DNA from: an uncultured Collinsella sp.
GTDB taxonomy: Bacteria; Actinomycetota; Coriobacteriia; Coriobacteriales; Coriobacteriaceae
DNA length: 64,000 bases
Reading direction: 5' to 3'
NCBI GenBank assembly: GCA_902465265.1
Contig: CABQMF010000008.1
Span: 1-64,000, forward strand
In this document: piece by piece, positions 8,943-18,543 of the stretch
How positions within the stretch are numbered: the stretch's first letter is position 1
Layout: each line of letters starts with the position of its first letter
The notes under the pieces: model-generated
Seen by the model: only the letters and a program-made list of their open reading frames with translations
Told to the model about the DNA's origin: nothing
Databases searched by the model: none
Made by a program: the position numbers and the translations under genes

Positions 8943-11900
8943 ATGAAAGCGAATTCAGACAAATCTAAGCAGAGTAAAAAAGCGACGCGCCGTGTACTGG
9001 CAGGCGTTTTGTGCGGAGCCTCCGTTTTGAGCCTGGTACTGTCGCTCGTCATGCCTCCGATCTCGCAGGCCATTGCCAACGATGCCCAGACGGTTTCTAC
9101 CAAGGCGACCGTTGCAGACGCGGGCGCTTTGGGCGAGGACGCCGGTACAGACGAGAACACTTTGGGCGAGGAGGCCGGTGCAGACAATTCCACGGGCAAA
9201 GACGCCAAAAACCGGAATAGTGACGAGACCGAGGGCGACGAGCCTGGCGACGATGCCCAGCTTGAGGGACAGTCCGGGGAAGAGCAGCAGAACGAGGGTA
9301 CAACGACTTCGGATGGTGAAACCGTTGCTGCGGTTGCGGAAAACGAGCAAACTGGAGCGGCTGCCGGGGAAATAACTAACAAAGATGAACTTTGCAGTAA
9401 ACTTCAGGGTGTTCAGGCGGGTAAGTCCGCCAGTTTCAAGCTGATGCAGAACATCGAGTACAACGGCCAAATCAATCTCAATAAGAGCGGTAGCAATATC
9501 ACCCTTGATCTTAATGGCTGCAAGATAAAGCACTCGGGCGAAAACCAGAACAGGCCGCTTTTCAATGTGAGTAATGGTGCCGAGTTTACAATCAAGGATG
9601 ATTCTAATCAGGATGCTGAAAAGGTCACTCCCGGTCAGAAGCTGGATGATCAAGGCCAGAAGTTTACTAGCGATTATTATGGCAAGAATGCCATGGTCAA
9701 CTATGACATAGATAACATCCCGACCCTGCTCACCTATTACGTAACCAAGTCGTCCGCTAACGATACGGGCACAACGGAAACGCTTGAAACACATGAGGCC
9801 AACATCAAGGGTGCAATTGTCTCAACTGCGTCCAAGGGGTCCACGTTGAAGCTCATCAACGTCTACGAGGGCGGCAAGTTTAACCTTCAGGGCGGTACGC
9901 TTACGCAGAAAGAGGGCTGCGGCGTCGGCAACCTCATCTATGCCGAGAACGGTTCTACCGTCAACATGAGCGGCGGATACATTTGCGGCGCTTCTGGCTC
10001 GAGTATCGGCGCGGGCATTATGGTATCCAACGACAAAGGCGTCGCCTCGACCCTTAGTCTGAATGGCGGCGTAATTGCCGGCAACAGCGCTTATAGTGGC
10101 GGTGGTGTGTATGCCCGTTATTCCGAGGTCACCATAACTAATGGCATAATCTCCGGTAATAGCACACTCAACCAGGGACTCGGTGGCGGCATTATGGCCG
10201 AGGGCGGCATCGTGACCGTTTCTGGTGGCTATATCACGAATAATAGAATGGCTAAATTCTGTAGTGAGGATGGCAATGGTTGTCATGGCGGCGCTGGGCT
10301 TGCTGCCAATAGCGGCGCCCATGTCACCATTTCCGGTGGCCAGATTACTGGCAACTATTCCGAGGAAGCTGGCGGCGGCGTTTACGTTACCAATCTTAAG
10401 CAAGGAGGTATGGCATGGCTCGACATTAAGGGAGGATATATTGCCTCTAACGTGAGCTACCGATCTGAAGGTGCCGGCATCCGAGTGGGCCAGAGGGTTG
10501 ACGCGATGATTAACGGCACTCCAGGCAGCAAAGTCTACATCACTAATAACCACTGCATGTCTCGCTTTGACTGGGGCGGAGGCGGCATCTTCGTCCAGGG
10601 CTGTAATGAGACCCCATCTGATGCGGGCAGGCTATTTGTCTATAGCTCCTATATAAGCAGCAATAAAGCCGGTGGCTACGGCGGTGGCGTTGCAGTCTGC
10701 CCCACGGGCAAGACGTTGGTAACGAACACTGAGGGCACGGCAATCTTTGGCAACTCATCTGCCGGCGCTGAGTATGATATCGAAGGCCATAAGAATAAAC
10801 CTTACAAAAAAGATAACAATTCCGGCAATGACGTTACGCCCCATCTTTCAGGTGGTGGTCATGACAAGAATCAAGATAAAGATGCATACAACTCGGAGGT
10901 GTTTCGCGAGAACGGTCATGCCGATTTCTTCCTTGCGGCAAAGGCTGGCCATACTGATCCGATTGCGGCAGTAATCGGCAAGATGCTCGGCGGCGGAGAT
11001 GCCAAGTATTGGGGAAGCAAAGAACGCAGTGATAACAAAGAACCCAGTGATAACAATGAACTCTATGAGGCTATCAATATCCCTGCCAATGGCGGCGTGA
11101 AGATTTATCGGAGCGTCGGTCTGTCTTCGGGTGTCACAGCTGGAAGTGATGAAGCGAATAAAGCGCAGGAAGCTGCCGGAACTTTCATCACGGGCAACTA
11201 TTCCTGGGACCATGGCGGCGGAATCATGTCGAATGGCGACTTGTACCTAGGCGTGCCTGCGGATACGTATGTCTACCCGAGCCTTAAGCTGAAGGCGTCA
11301 AAGGAGCTGAACGGCCGCGACCTCAAAGATGGGGAGTTCTCCTTTACGGTCTACCGCAAGGGTTCGGATGATCCTTTCACTAATGGGACATTCAATCGCG
11401 ACGCTTGCACTAAGGTAGGAACAGCAAATAATGATGCATGCGGCAACATCACGTTTAACCTTGGTGAGCAGTTCGCAGCGAGCGGTACGGCTGACACGAT
11501 TACATATTACCTAGCCGAAAATGCCGGAAAGGTTTCCGACATCACATATGACCCCGCCGTGTACGAGATTAAGGTGACAGTCAAAGACAACACGACTGTG
11601 CTCATGCATGTTCCGACTCGGCACGATCCGAACAAGACCACAGAGCTCAAAATCCATAACTACGAGATCGAAAACGTGAGCGCGGTCGAGCATCCCAAGG
11701 GCGAAACTTACTCCCAGAACGTTGTTGTGAAACGAGATACTACTGAGGGCTATTATTCGATTGTCGGCCCCGGCGAGGGTAAGACCTTCACCAACGTATA
11801 CACCTCGTACGATTCGAATGGTTCCTGGGTCCCTAAGGCAACTAAGGTCGTTAAGGGTGGCGAGATGAAGGAGTTTACGCTCGAGTTTGCGGATAACGAG

Positions 11901-12425
11901 AGCTTTACGGGCGACAGCGTCAAGACCGTCTCGACCACTGCCGGTGGCCGCAATCCTCAGACCAAGGACTTCCCCGCGATTACTTACACGCTTGACAGCT
12001 TGAAGAAGAATGATACTGATGTTCCGGGCCGTGGCGCTTCCAAGACCTTCAGGTACTTTGTGCGCGAGAAAACCGATGGTTCGCTGTTCTCGCACTACAA
12101 GTACGACAAGTCGGTCTATCGATTTGATGTCACGATGACGGACCAAAAAGACGGAACAATCAAGGCCACCACGGTAACCTACACCAAGATCGAGGACGCT
12201 GGCGGTAATCCTATCGACGACCAGGAGCCCATTGTCTTTGACAGTAACAATCCCAATGAGCACGGCCCCACCTTCACCAACACCTACTCCACCTCTTTGC
12301 CCCTTTCTGGTATGTCGGGCGTCACTCTGACGTACCTTGCCGGCGCGGCGGTGCTTTGCGCTGCTGCGGCCTGGATGCACATTCGTCGCAAGGCGAATGC
12401 GAAGGGAGGCGAGCGTCGTGAATAA
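8943..12425 (+). CDS. Giant LPXTG-like surface protein, probable pilus tip adhesin
   Basis: A 1160-residue secreted, cell-wall-anchored protein. Residues 1-46 form a signal peptide (basic start, hydrophobic LSLVLSLVM). A Gly/Glu/Asp-rich linker follows to about 140. Residues 250-700 are full of short repeats such as GGGVYARYSEVTITNGIISGNS, the signature of a right-handed beta-helix often used for adhesion. From about 780 there are two pilin isopeptide-type domains (LKASKELNGRDLKDGEFSF; VPKATKVVKGGEMKEF). The C-terminus has LPLSG, a hydrophobic helix and a basic tail. Start ATG has GGGGAGGAG upstream. It is first in the operon and overlaps the next gene by 8 bp. Confidence 0.85.
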   Translation: MKANSDKSKQSKKATRRVLAGVLCGASVLSLVLSLVMPPISQAIANDAQTVSTKATVADAGALGEDAGTDENTLGEEAGADNSTGKDAKNRNSDETEGDEPGDDAQLEGQSGEEQQNEGTTTSDGETVAAVAENEQTGAAAGEITNKDELCSKLQGVQAGKSASFKLMQNIEYNGQINLNKSGSNITLDLNGCKIKHSGENQNRPLFNVSNGAEFTIKDDSNQDAEKVTPGQKLDDQGQKFTSDYYGKNAMVNYDIDNIPTLLTYYVTKSSANDTGTTETLETHEANIKGAIVSTASKGSTLKLINVYEGGKFNLQGGTLTQKEGCGVGNLIYAENGSTVNMSGGYICGASGSSIGAGIMVSNDKGVASTLSLNGGVIAGNSAYSGGGVYARYSEVTITNGIISGNSTLNQGLGGGIMAEGGIVTVSGGYITNNRMAKFCSEDGNGCHGGAGLAANSGAHVTISGGQITGNYSEEAGGGVYVTNLKQGGMAWLDIKGGYIASNVSYRSEGAGIRVGQRVDAMINGTPGSKVYITNNHCMSRFDWGGGGIFVQGCNETPSDAGRLFVYSSYISSNKAGGYGGGVAVCPTGKTLVTNTEGTAIFGNSSAGAEYDIEGHKNKPYKKDNNSGNDVTPHLSGGGHDKNQDKDAYNSEVFRENGHADFFLAAKAGHTDPIAAVIGKMLGGGDAKYWGSKERSDNKEPSDNNELYEAINIPANGGVKIYRSVGLSSGVTAGSDEANKAQEAAGTFITGNYSWDHGGGIMSNGDLYLGVPADTYVYPSLKLKASKELNGRDLKDGEFSFTVYRKGSDDPFTNGTFNRDACTKVGTANNDACGNITFNLGEQFAASGTADTITYYLAENAGKVSDITYDPAVYEIKVTVKDNTTVLMHVPTRHDPNKTTELKIHNYEIENVSAVEHPKGETYSQNVVVKRDTTEGYYSIVGPGEGKTFTNVYTSYDSNGSWVPKATKVVKGGEMKEFTLEFADNESFTGDSVKTVSTTAGGRNPQTKDFPAITYTLDSLKKNDTDVPGRGASKTFRYFVREKTDGSLFSHYKYDKSVYRFDVTMTDQKDGTIKATTVTYTKIEDAGGNPIDDQEPIVFDSNNPNEHGPTFTNTYSTSLPLSGMSGVTLTYLAGAAVLCAAAAWMHIRRKANAKGGERRE

Positions 12426-14082
12426 GAAAGTTTGCTCCTTCCCGATCTTGTTTGCGCTGCTTACCCTCCTGATCGGCACCTGCGCGGTTGTGTTCCCCGC
12501 ATCCGCGCAGGCCGCGCCGACCTCGACCGGTTCCATCACGGTGAGCGGCACCGTGGCGAGCAGCTACGACGCCTACCAGATCTTTAGCGCCAACGTCGTC
12601 GACGGCGACAGCGACGCCAAGATCGCCACCGACCTCGCTTGGGCAAGCGACGCCGCGCGCGACGCCGCGCTGCCAGTGCTGCACAGCGCCGGCATGCCCA
12701 ATTCCCAGGCCACCGCGCAGGAAGCTGCCGAGTGGCTCAACACCGATTCCCACCTTACGAGCGCGCTGAGCGCACAGCTCGCTCGTTCCCTCCAGAGCTC
12801 TGGCGCCAAGTCTGTGGCCCTTAACGCGGGCACGGCGGCCGAGCTGCCCTGCGGCTACTGGCTCATCGTCGCCAAAGACGACGCCATCGCCCAAGGCGAG
12901 GCCGGCACCGCGCCGATCATGGCCCTGGTGGGCGGCAGCGCCGTCACCGTCAAGCCCAAGGCCGCGACCCCCAAGGTCGCCAAGCACTTGCTGGAGGACA
13001 GCACCGCCGCCTGGCAGAAGGCCGCCGACGCCACGGTCGCCGACGACCTGTACTGGCGCCTCTCTGCCACGGTCCCGGCGGGCCTCACCGCCTACGACAC
13101 CTATACGGTGCGGTTCGTCGACACCATGAGCGCGGGGCTCGACTCCTCCAAGGTCGCCGCGAGCATGCGCGTGTACGTGGCGGCGGGCGCGGACGGCGGC
13201 TTTGACGCCGTCTCGGCCGACAAGGACGGCCGCGCCGGTACCGAGCCCGCGAAGGGCTGGACCGACATCACGGCCCAGTGCGCCACCAAGGTAGCGGCCG
13301 ACGGTAAGACCTTCACCGTGCGCACCGGCGACCTGATCGCCGCGCTCGGCGGGACCGAAGCCTTCACCGCGGGCGCCCGCGTGGTCGCCGTGTACAACGC
13401 GCCGCTCAACAGCGCGTGCAACCACGGCATCGCGAAGGGCAACCCCAACGAGGTCTACCTGCGCTACCCGCGCTCTCCCTTTGCCGACCAGTCCGGCGAT
13501 GCCGGCTTTACCCGCACGCCGAGCGATGACGCGTGCGCCTACACCTGGGATCTCGCGCTCACCAAGCGCGGCAGCGACGGCGATAAGCCGCTTGCCGGGG
13601 CGGTCCTGAGCATTGCCGACGACCGCGGTCGCACACTGGCGGCCGACGGCACGTGGGATGCGGAGGGCAAGGCCACCGTCACCACGGGCGAGGACGGCCG
13701 CGTGACCGTCTCGGGCGTGGACTCGGGCAAGCTGGAGGTCCGTGAGCTCAAGGCGCCCAAGGGCTACACCGCCTTTGAGGGCACGCGCTCCGTGACGGTC
13801 AAGGCCGAGGGCCTGGACGTCGACCAGGTGGCCGCCGCCAAGCCCAAACTCACCATCACGGCCGAGTCGCCCCTGCGCGCCGACAGCGCGGACGGGTCGA
13901 CGGGCAGCCTGGAGGCGTCGCTCATCAACACGCCCACCGGCACACCCCCTAGCATTACCACCGGAGGCTTTATGCCCTCGACTGGCGATATGGCAATGTA
14001 CGCCGCGGCCGCCGCAGCGGTCGCCGGAGCCGCGCTCATCGTGGTCGCGCTCCTGGTCAAGCAGGGGAGGTGGCAGCCATAA
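12418..14082 (+). CDS. LPXTG-like accessory pilin with Cna-B domain
   Basis: A 554-residue secreted protein. A GTG at 12418 preceded by AAGGGAGG gives a clear signal peptide ending in SAQAAP. Residues 40-160 resemble the first domain of Gram-positive pilins (SSYDAYQIFSANVV). About 370-450 is a Cna-B isopeptide domain with the E-box LEVRELKAPKGY. The sorting signal is MPSTG, then a hydrophobic helix and a short basic tail. It is much richer in GC than the genes on either side. Likely a minor or basal pilin, by position and the variant sorting motif. Confidence 0.82.
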   Translation: MNKKVCSFPILFALLTLLIGTCAVVFPASAQAAPTSTGSITVSGTVASSYDAYQIFSANVVDGDSDAKIATDLAWASDAARDAALPVLHSAGMPNSQATAQEAAEWLNTDSHLTSALSAQLARSLQSSGAKSVALNAGTAAELPCGYWLIVAKDDAIAQGEAGTAPIMALVGGSAVTVKPKAATPKVAKHLLEDSTAAWQKAADATVADDLYWRLSATVPAGLTAYDTYTVRFVDTMSAGLDSSKVAASMRVYVAAGADGGFDAVSADKDGRAGTEPAKGWTDITAQCATKVAADGKTFTVRTGDLIAALGGTEAFTAGARVVAVYNAPLNSACNHGIAKGNPNEVYLRYPRSPFADQSGDAGFTRTPSDDACAYTWDLALTKRGSDGDKPLAGAVLSIADDRGRTLAADGTWDAEGKATVTTGEDGRVTVSGVDSGKLEVRELKAPKGYTAFEGTRSVTVKAEGLDVDQVAAAKPKLTITAESPLRADSADGSTGSLEASLINTPTGTPPSITTGGFMPSTGDMAMYAAAAAAVAGAALIVVALLVKQGRWQP

Positions 14083-14197
14083 AGAGTGGCTGGCAGCCCC
14101 ACAGAGAGCGGGGCGAGACATAGCGAAGCAGATGCTAAGACGCAGACAGACAGATTTAGATCAAATGGAATTCGAGCAGAAAGCAGAGGAAAAGAAG

Positions 14198-15880
14198 ATG
14201 AGCATGAGCAAGAACATCGCACGCCTGGCAGTAACCGCCGGCCTCACAGCAGCGCTGAGCTTCGGCGGAGTCATGGCCCCGGTCACGATGGCGTTTGCGG
14301 CGGAGGGTACGGCTGCAACGGCCAATGGCTCGGTGAAAATCGCGAACGTTAAGGACAACCATACCGAGTTCTATGGCTATCAGATTTTTACGGCTGATGT
14401 TAAGGACGGTAAAGTTTCCAATATCACTTGGGCAAACGAGGAAGTGGAGGCGGCTGTCAAGAGCGTTATTGAGACCGTAGAACCGGGCTACGCTGTAACT
14501 ACCGCTCAAGATGCTGCGGACTGGATCACGAATCAGGTAAAGGGAACCAGCGATACATTTCGCGTCGGTCCTGACAGCGCTGCCTATAAGATTGCTGCTG
14601 CTGTAGACAATCTTACAGAGCAAAAGACAACGACCAATGGCGTTGCCTCCGGCCTTGAGCATGGCTACTGGCTCTTTGTGACCAAGGCTGACACTATTGG
14701 TGATGGCGAGGCGGGTACATCCCCCATCTTCACTGTCGTGGGAGACACGCCCGTTGAGGTCAACGAGAAAACTGGTATCCCCACCGTCGAGAAGAAGATC
14801 GTGAGCGATGCCGATAATAAAGAGCACGATGCTGCCGACTCCCAGATCGGCCAAGACGTGACGTACAACCTTTATGGCACCATTGCCGAGAACTACGACA
14901 AGTACGACACGTATTGCTACAAGTTCTCCGACCAGATCTCCAAGGGACTGACTCTGCTGGACGGCGCCAAGGTCTATCTGTATGCGAGCAAGGATGACGC
15001 GAAGGGCGATCTCGGCCGCACGAAGGGCACGGATATCACTACGAATTTCAAGGAGGAAACGTCCGCCGCGGCTGCCGCTGATGGCAGTAAGACGACGACG
15101 TGGACCTGCAATAACCTGAAGAGCGTCGATCACGTCACTAAGGACTCCTACATCGTCGTCTCCTATAAGGCAAAGATTAACAGCAATGCTACCGTTGGAG
15201 ACAATGCGGGTAACACCAACACTGTCAAACTTGAGTATTCAAACAACCCTATGACCACCGACACCGGCACGACGGTGCCCGATGAGGTCAAGACCTACAC
15301 CTATGGCCTTAAACTGAATAAGGTTGACCTTGGCACTGAGAAGCCACTCCCGAATGCGAAATTTACCATCAAGGTGACGAAGGCGGCGGATTTAAACCTG
15401 GTGGGGAAATACGTTCAGTCCACTGGAGCTCTTGGAGGTGATCCGCAGAAGTTCACGACTGGCTCCGATGGCACCTTTACCGTCAAGGGCCTCGGTGCGG
15501 GAACCTATGAGGTAGAGGAGACTGACGCTCCCGAAAACTACGATAAGGTCACATTCAAGTTCACGATTAATGAAAGCGGGACAACGGGTGAAAACTCGAA
15601 AGCGGATAAGTATCAGCTAGACGGCCCAAGTAATCAGGTTATCATCGGCACGCCTAATGATAAGAAGGGCGACAACAAGCTCGTGGCCCAGACTGACACT
15701 GCCATAAATAACGACGGCACCTTCAACATCACCGTTGGCGATACCAAGCATGTCGGCCTCCCGCTGACCGGTCTCAACGGCGTGACCTTCACTTGGATCG
15801 CTGGTGGCGCGGTGCTGTGCATTGGCGTGGCGCACCTCATCCGCAGCCGTAAGCAGGCCGAGGAGTCCGAGCAGGAGTAA
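14198..15880 (+). CDS. Major pilin with LPLTG sorting signal
   Basis: A 560-residue secreted protein and the likely fibre subunit. The signal peptide is at 1-35 (NIARLAVTAGLTAALSFGG). Then come an N-terminal pilin domain (FYGYQIFTADV), a D2-like isopeptide domain (TYNLYGTIAENYDKYDTYCYKFSDQ) and a Cna-B domain with the E-box YEVEETDAPENY. The sorting signal is LPLTG, followed by a hydrophobic stretch and SRKQAEESEQE. The ATG at 14198 follows AGAGGAAAAG; the frame is open back to 14132. The pilin lysine that forms the intersubunit bond cannot be picked with confidence. Confidence 0.85.
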   Translation: MSMSKNIARLAVTAGLTAALSFGGVMAPVTMAFAAEGTAATANGSVKIANVKDNHTEFYGYQIFTADVKDGKVSNITWANEEVEAAVKSVIETVEPGYAVTTAQDAADWITNQVKGTSDTFRVGPDSAAYKIAAAVDNLTEQKTTTNGVASGLEHGYWLFVTKADTIGDGEAGTSPIFTVVGDTPVEVNEKTGIPTVEKKIVSDADNKEHDAADSQIGQDVTYNLYGTIAENYDKYDTYCYKFSDQISKGLTLLDGAKVYLYASKDDAKGDLGRTKGTDITTNFKEETSAAAAADGSKTTTWTCNNLKSVDHVTKDSYIVVSYKAKINSNATVGDNAGNTNTVKLEYSNNPMTTDTGTTVPDEVKTYTYGLKLNKVDLGTEKPLPNAKFTIKVTKAADLNLVGKYVQSTGALGGDPQKFTTGSDGTFTVKGLGAGTYEVEETDAPENYDKVTFKFTINESGTTGENSKADKYQLDGPSNQVIIGTPNDKKGDNKLVAQTDTAINNDGTFNITVGDTKHVGLPLTGLNGVTFTWIAGGAVLCIGVAHLIRSRKQAEESEQE

Positions 15881-15980
15881 CGCTCGCTCACCCATCCCTT
15901 TGGCAGGTGGGATGTGATGGCCATGAGACTTGCGGACACTTTTCTCGTCCATCGACGTTCTTGCTTTGCCATTCTCTTTT

Positions 15981-16018
15981 CGGGGCAGACTCCGCACTGG
16001 AGTCTGCCCCGTTTTTTT
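15981..16018 (+). terminator. Terminator of the pilin operon
   Basis: A perfect GGGGCAGACTCC/GGAGTCTGCCCC stem with a 5-nt loop, followed by seven T residues. It ends transcription about 100 bp after the major pilin. Confidence 0.92.
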
Positions 16019-16164
16019 GGGATAACGCAGCCAGCCTCCACCGTCCGATGCGGGTACGTTCGTCATCGCGTTTCTTGACTCGTATGAAGTTCGGTTTAAG
16101 GTCCGTAGGCGCACGCGCGGTGCGGACGGTAGAAGGCATTTGCGCCGCAACAAGCGCAAATAAG

Positions 16165-16195
16165 AATGCCCGGGGTTCGGAGCCCGGGCATTTAA
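16165..16195. terminator. Second hairpin after the pilin operon
   Basis: AATGCCCGGG pairs with CCCGGGCATT around a short loop. Only three T residues follow on the plus strand. It lies in the roughly 510-bp space between the major pilin and the winged-helix gene, in which I see no other gene. Confidence 0.5.
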
Positions 16196-16333
16196 CTAAA
16201 GCTGAAAACTAGGCCGCCCGCGCTCTCGTACACTTACGCGGGGTGCGTCGTTTTCTATTGACATTGTATCCCGAATCGCCCCGCCGATCCGGGATATTCT
16301 GAAAACGCAAATATGGACTTAGGCACGAAAGGA

Positions 16334-16385
16334 ATCTCGTCAATTCCGAGAATTATGTATAATTCCAATATAAACTGGAATCAAA
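16334..16385 (+). promoter_or_regulatory. Promoter with dyads before the winged-helix gene
   Basis: A perfect TATAAT at about 16356-16361 is embedded in the near-palindrome GAATTATGTATAATTC. It is followed by the inverted repeat ATTCCA-8-TGGAAT at about 16363-16383. Dyads over a -10 box suggest a repressor site, possibly for the gene's own product. Confidence 0.45.
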
Positions 16386-16393
16386 CGAAAAAG

Positions 16394-17362
16394 ATGGAAA
16401 TGAACGAAGCGCTAATCTACTTACAAGAAGCACTAGGTCTCTCCGCCAAGACCAAAACTTGGCCTGGATTCGCACGCTTGCCGCTGCATCTGCGGGCGAT
16501 TGAGGTCCGCGCTGTTGACGCAAACGGTTTTTCGTTTTTGCTTGCAAGTTTGCCTACTGGCGTCGGGCTTCCCGAGGCTAAGAGAGTCTATAGTCAGCTA
16601 GCCTTGCGCGCGGAGACTCCTGTTGTCGTTTCGTTTCCTGATGCCGATGCACGTCAGCGCAAAGCATTGGTCGCACAAGGGATTCCCTTTGTCTGTCCAG
16701 GTAGACAGGCTTTTCTTCCATTTATGGGCGCAGCTTGCACGGAGAGGGGCGGTGCTTGGTTTCACAATCACGCGACCAAGATGTCGCCCAACGCGCAGGC
16801 TGCCGCAATCTGGGGAGCAACCCAGGAGCCATATCGTCCCTATGACCTTTGTCGTGCGCTTGGGATCTCGGCAAGCCGTGCGAGTGAGGCCATAACCGAG
16901 CTTGTTGACAGGGGGATCGCGAGGCGCGAGCGTCGCGATCGACGTGTCGTTGTGTTCCCTGTTGCCGACGATCTTCTGCTCGGCGAGCACATGGCAGAGC
17001 TCTCCTCGCCTGTCTCAAAGGTCTTTTTTGCAAGGAAGACGCCGCAGATCGACTATCTTGCTGACGCCGGGGAGACGGCGCTCGCTGCGCGTTCGATGCT
17101 CGCTGCGCCGGGTATGGAACAAAAGGCCGTCTTAAGAAGTGCATGGCGTCAACTGAGCGACCTCGAAGTCGCAGACGGGGAGTTGCCGGATAACGAGACG
17201 GCGATGATCCAAGTGTGGCGCTATGCGCCCGTGTTTGCCGGCTCCTCCCGTGTCGACGACATTTCGCTTGCGCTATCTTTGGCGGCAATCGACGATGAGC
17301 GAATTCAGCTCGAAGTCGATCGCATGTTTGGAAAGGAATATCCATGGCAAGAAGCGCTGTAG
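16394..17362 (+). CDS. Winged-helix protein, AbiEi-like or MarR-like, function unknown
   Basis: A 322-residue cytosolic protein I cannot place firmly. Residues about 145-195 form a winged helix (PYDLCRALGISASRASEAITELVDRGIARRERR). The N-terminal part (about 40-125) has alpha/beta character, with VVVSFPDADARQRKALVAQGIPFVCPGRQAFLPFMG. A winged-helix antitoxin or a DNA-binding regulator would both fit. The start is uncertain: the frame opens at 16313, but the promoter at 16356 favours ATG 16394. Its 3' end overlaps the start of a decayed reading frame. It separates the pilin genes from their sortase and has its own promoter. Confidence 0.6.
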   Translation: MEMNEALIYLQEALGLSAKTKTWPGFARLPLHLRAIEVRAVDANGFSFLLASLPTGVGLPEAKRVYSQLALRAETPVVVSFPDADARQRKALVAQGIPFVCPGRQAFLPFMGAACTERGGAWFHNHATKMSPNAQAAAIWGATQEPYRPYDLCRALGISASRASEAITELVDRGIARRERRDRRVVVFPVADDLLLGEHMAELSSPVSKVFFARKTPQIDYLADAGETALAARSMLAAPGMEQKAVLRSAWRQLSDLEVADGELPDNETAMIQVWRYAPVFAGSSRVDDISLALSLAAIDDERIQLEVDRMFGKEYPWQEAL

Positions 17363-17388
17363 AAGGTCTCCAAGAATTCGAACCGTAG
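17344..17388 (+). pseudogene. Truncated start of a former downstream gene
   Basis: A 14-codon frame (MARSAVEGLQEFEP, then TAG) begins inside the end of the winged-helix gene. It has a good ribosome site, GGAAAGGA, six bases upstream. The ATG overlap by 19 bp is typical of coupled gene pairs, yet the frame stops at once. I interpret it as the remnant of a lost partner gene. It could also be a chance frame. Confidence 0.35.
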
Positions 17389-17484
17389 GCGGTGCTTCGG
17401 TCCTAGCTGCGTTGTCCGGCGCGGAGGCTCGCTAATCGGCTATTATTTGTTTAGACAACTTGAGTTGTAGAGGAGTGACCGGCG

Positions 17485-18423
17485 ATGGTGCAGGGCGCCA
17501 AACATATGAAGAGCAATAACGCCGCGGACAACGGTGGCTCAAGCCCTCAGCCCAAACCTCAACCAAAGCCCAAGCGCCGCCGCAAGCGGCTGCCGCGCTG
17601 GGCCGACCGGCTCATCACCATCGTAATCATCCTTATTGGCGTGGGCCTTATGACCTGGCCGTGGATCTTGGACCGGCTCGAGGCCTCGGGCGTGTTCAAC
17701 CAGATCAGCACCGTGTCCAGCACCGTGGACGCGTTGTCTGCCGAGGAGCGCGAGCGCATCCTGCTCCAGGCTCGCTCCTTTAACGAGCAGCTGGCGGGCG
17801 AGGCCACCGAGCTTCCCGCCGACCAGATCGAGCCCTACGCTCAGCAGCTCATCTTTGACCGCGACCCCATGATGAGCTGGGTCGAGATCCCCTCCATCGA
17901 CGTGAGCATGCCCATCTACCACGGCACGAGCGAGGAAGTCCTTATGGCGGGCGTCGGCCACCTGGAGGGCACGAGCCTGCCGGTGGGCGGCACCTCGACG
18001 CATTGCGTGCTCACCGCGCACTCGGGCATGCGCAACCTGAGCATGTTCGACGACATCCATTCGCTGGAGCCCGGCGACCTGGTGTTGCTGCACACCATGA
18101 ACAAGACGCTCGCCTACAAGATGGTGGACTCCGAGGTCGTGCTGCCCGAGGAGATGGAGTCGCTGACCATCGAGCCCGGCGCCGACAAAGTGACGCTCGT
18201 TACCTGCACGCCCTACGGCGTGAACGACCATCGCCTGCTGGTGCATTGCGTACGCACCAAGTACAACAAGAAGGACGTCGACAAGCAAAAGTCGCTGGCC
18301 GGGCGCCACTGGGGCAAGCGCGAGTTTGCCGTGCTCATCGTGGTCGTAGCCATTGTGCTGTTGCTGCTGGACATCGTGATCCACGCGATCCGCAAGCGCC
18401 GCAAGGCCAAGGCCTCGGCATAG
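17485..18423 (+). CDS. Class C (pilus-polymerising) sortase
   Basis: A 312-residue membrane transpeptidase that joins pilin subunits through their LPXTG-like signals. It has an N-terminal membrane helix at about 45-65 and a second at about 275-298, the two-helix layout of class C enzymes. The catalytic residues are visible: His in LTAHSGM, Cys in TLVTCTPYG and Arg in DHRLLV. The stretch IFDRDPMMSW before the barrel may be the lid. The ATG at 17485 follows GAGGAG. It probably serves the three surface proteins at 8.9-15.9 kb although another gene lies between them. Confidence 0.9.
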   Translation: MVQGAKHMKSNNAADNGGSSPQPKPQPKPKRRRKRLPRWADRLITIVIILIGVGLMTWPWILDRLEASGVFNQISTVSSTVDALSAEERERILLQARSFNEQLAGEATELPADQIEPYAQQLIFDRDPMMSWVEIPSIDVSMPIYHGTSEEVLMAGVGHLEGTSLPVGGTSTHCVLTAHSGMRNLSMFDDIHSLEPGDLVLLHTMNKTLAYKMVDSEVVLPEEMESLTIEPGADKVTLVTCTPYGVNDHRLLVHCVRTKYNKKDVDKQKSLAGRHWGKREFAVLIVVVAIVLLLLDIVIHAIRKRRKAKASA

Positions 18424-18437
18424 GACATTCTCCAGAA

Positions 18438-18470
18438 CCGCCACGGTGGGGACAGGCATCTTTGTGGTGG
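18438..18470 (+). repeat. 3'-end hairpin with conserved GGGNCAGG loop, copy d
   Basis: CCGCCAC and GTGGTGG outer arms enclose GGGGACAGGCATC. It lies 14 bp after the sortase stop, in the same sense, and 13 bp before inverted repeat family 2. Confidence 0.7.
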
Positions 18471-18483
18471 TTGGGGCTTCCAA

Positions 18484-18543
18484 ACCATCACAACATTCGA
18501 TGAAAATTTCGATTTTGGCGAAAAACGTCGAATGTTGTGATGC
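18484..18543. repeat. Inverted repeat family 2, copy 2
   Basis: It has the same arm core (ACCATCACAACATTCGA with TCGAATGTTGTGATG) as 7397-7457. The inner stretch GAAAATTTCGATTTTG differs by a few bases. As at the first copy, a GGGNCAGG-loop hairpin stands beside it. Confidence 0.85.
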
